DNA from: a virus
DNA: 30,807 nt
IMG/VR virus record: IMGVR_UViG_3300025876_000079
Coordinates: 1 to 30,807 of that record
Reading direction: 5' to 3' (one strand)
The translations under genes were made by a program, and so were the position numbers. The notes under the pieces were generated by a model. It was not told the origin of the DNA. It saw only the letters and a list, made by a program, of their open reading frames with translations, and made no database searches. Positions within the stretch are counted from its first letter, which is position 1. The number at the start of each line of letters is the position of its first letter. Below are positions 29,852 through 30,807 of this stretch, piece after piece.

Positions 29852-30380
29852 TATTTTAAATTCCTTGCTTCTGCTAGTGATTGTTTCGTTTTATACTGTT
29901 CTTGTTCTTTTTTCAAGTAAGCTAACCAAAGATTATAATGGCTCATTGGCATATCAAGAACTTGTTGGATTGTGAGATGTAATCGTTCTGCTACAACTAA
30001 AAGCGACCTAACATCAGGGTCGCTATCTACTTTTTTTCTGCGTCCTCGTAATTAGTATCTGAAAGTATTTTATTGGCAACATCAGATATAACATTAGAGT
30101 CTGCTTTTTTTCTAAGTGCAAATTTATCTTCTGGACTAAAGGCTTTAATCATATCGCCTTTATCATTCTTAACTAACAATTTCATTATAAGTAAATCAAC
30201 AAGAACTGTTAAGTCTTGAAAATTACTAGACTTCTTAAAGATAATGTTTTTTTCTTCAAGGGTTAATGGCTCTGAATAGAATACACTAGCATTTCCATGC
30301 TCGTCTTTCCATTGCTCTACCTCAATAGTGATAGTTTTAAGAGTTTCAAAATGAGATTTAACTCTATCAATAACTGACAT
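29851..30380 (-). CDS. Frameshifted tail assembly chaperone (G-T type fusion)
   Basis: The 117-residue chaperone gene ends at a TAG (30027) right after a slippery A-AAA-AAG. A -1 slip continues reading for 59 more residues (VDSDPDVRSLLVVAERLHLT, then IQQVLDMPMSHYNLWLAYLK...) to a TAA at 29851 that overlaps the tape measure ATG as TAATG. The fusion, about 176 residues, is the counterpart of lambda gpG-T, which together with the short form prepares the tape measure for tube assembly. Frame and stop placement were worked out by hand; the 59-codon extension has no start codon of its own that suits it. Confidence 0.85.
30002..30036 (-). promoter_or_regulatory. Programmed -1 ribosomal frameshift site with stem-loop
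   Basis: Slippery heptamer A-AAA-AAG at 30036 to 30030 (read right to left) in the zero frame, then 5 nt including the TAG stop, then a perfect 7-bp stem AGCGACC (30024-30018) with GGTCGCT (30008-30002) closing a 9-nt loop. The heptamer is the same as in Escherichia coli dnaX. Spacer and stem are within the range of known stimulators. Strong on sequence grounds. Confidence 0.85.
30027..30380 (-). CDS. Tail assembly chaperone (short form, gpG-like)
   Basis: 117 residues. The N-terminus (MSVIDRVKSHFETLKTITIE...) and later region (SEPLTLEEKNIIFKKSSNFQ, LTVLVDLLIMKLLVKNDKGD) resemble the small chaperones between tail tube and tape measure. It starts 8 nt after the tail tube gene, and its end is the slippery site of the programmed frameshift. 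Two products from one message at a fixed ratio is the known logic for this gene pair. Confidence 0.85.
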   Translation of the reverse strand: MSVIDRVKSHFETLKTITIEVEQWKDEHGNASVFYSEPLTLEEKNIIFKKSSNFQDLTVLVDLLIMKLLVKNDKGDMIKAFSPEDKFALRKKADSNVISDVANKILSDTNYEDAEKK

Positions 30381-30388
30381 AAATTAGA

Positions 30389-30775
30389 TTATACAGTTCC
30401 TATTGTTAAAGCACCAGTTCCTTGAAAAGTAACAGTTCTTGAAATTATTGCGTCCATTGAGTTATTGATACTCATACCTGTTACAATACCTGTTCCTGTG
30501 TAACTTGCATCTCCACCTGTATTACCTTCTGGTAATAAAACAAATGAGATAGAAGCACCAGCAAGTAAAGTTTCTTGTTGTGCGTCAGATTCGTCAAAGT
30601 GCATTTCTAAAGTACCAGAGAATGAAGTTCTACCAGCAACAAATGATTTAGTACCATCTGTTAAAGCAGTATCTTCTACAACATCTCCTGTAGTTTCAAG
30701 TGTAAAGCTAGTTAGTTCCCCAACTGCTGTTCCACCAGCTGTTACAACTCCTTCTTTTCCGTGATGTGTTGCCAT
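30389..30775 (-). CDS. Major tail tube protein
   Basis: 128 residues, mostly beta: MATHHGKEGVVTAGGTAVGE, LTSFTLETTGDVVEDTALTD, TSFSGTLEMHFDESDAQQET, then ISFVLLPEGNTGG and ISRTVTFQGTGALTIGTV. This is the pattern of short siphovirus tail tube proteins (TP901-1-like tail tube family). It lies directly before the chaperone pair and tape measure, as expected. AAGGATAAAAAGAC precedes ATG 30775. The adjoining 30776-30807 holds only this leader sequence up to the window edge. Confidence 0.9.
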   Translation of the reverse strand: MATHHGKEGVVTAGGTAVGELTSFTLETTGDVVEDTALTDGTKSFVAGRTSFSGTLEMHFDESDAQQETLLAGASISFVLLPEGNTGGDASYTGTGIVTGMSINNSMDAIISRTVTFQGTGALTIGTV

Positions 30776-30807
30776 GTCTTTTTATCCTTGTTAGATTTAG
30801 TTTGTTT

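Noticed and set aside
1-30807. Diversity-generating retroelement acting on the fibre genes
   Set aside because: No reverse transcriptase gene and no template/variable repeat pair was seen near the fibre genes.

Overview
The window is phage DNA: most of the genome of a small, long-tailed (siphovirus-type) virus of a marine alphaproteobacterium, with SAR11/Pelagibacterales the best guess. The case for this: strong AT richness (about one third GC by eye, not counted), A/T-ending codons, very tight packing, a tail module laid out like alphaproteobacterial gene transfer agents (distal tail protein, DUF2163-type protein, tip protein), and many small proteins that I recognise from uncultured marine phages. 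Host assignment is inference. I see no tRNA, rRNA, CRISPR, insertion sequence, integrase, DNA polymerase, primase or helicase.

Layout. (1) 12111 down to 1, minus strand: a regulator/nuclease block (winged-helix protein, Mom-like DNA modification enzyme, HNH nuclease, replication-initiator-like protein, HExxH protein, candidate small terminase), then small basic and zinc-binding proteins, then a run of exported or membrane proteins, then packaging and head genes (large terminase, portal, MuF-like protein, scaffold, major capsid protein, and a gene cut by the left edge). (2) 12112-12436: a divergent, gene-free control region with inverted repeats. (3) 12437-16642, plus strand: an early-type operon with zinc-ribbon protein, two lipoproteins, an XRE-family regulator, a RecB-type PD-(D/E)XK nuclease, a protein with an SSB-like acidic tail, and several unknowns. 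(4) 16643-16763: a convergent gap holding three inverted repeats. (5) 30807 down to 16764, minus strand: tail tube, tail assembly chaperones joined by a programmed -1 frameshift, tape measure, tail tip proteins including an unexpected HlyC-like acyltransferase, fibres, M15 endolysin, XhlA-like and holin-like membrane proteins, a metallophosphoesterase and DUF3310.

How it fits together. On the minus strand the order packaging-head (left edge) and tail-lysis (right edge) would be continuous if the ends were joined, lacking only head-tail connector and tail terminator genes. The window is therefore probably a cut through a circular or circularly permuted genome with a few kb missing. With no polymerase visible, replication probably uses the host replisome, with the initiator-like protein, SSB-like protein and nuclease as phage helpers. 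Most neighbouring genes overlap by TAATG or ATGA, so translational coupling is the rule.

Most interesting points: the HlyC-like acyltransferase in the tail-tip slot, with the usual catalytic histidine apparently replaced; the Mom-like DNA modification gene; a textbook A-AAA-AAG frameshift site with a 7-bp stem-loop; and a cassette of exported proteins (one with a long Glu-rich segment) between the small and large terminase genes.
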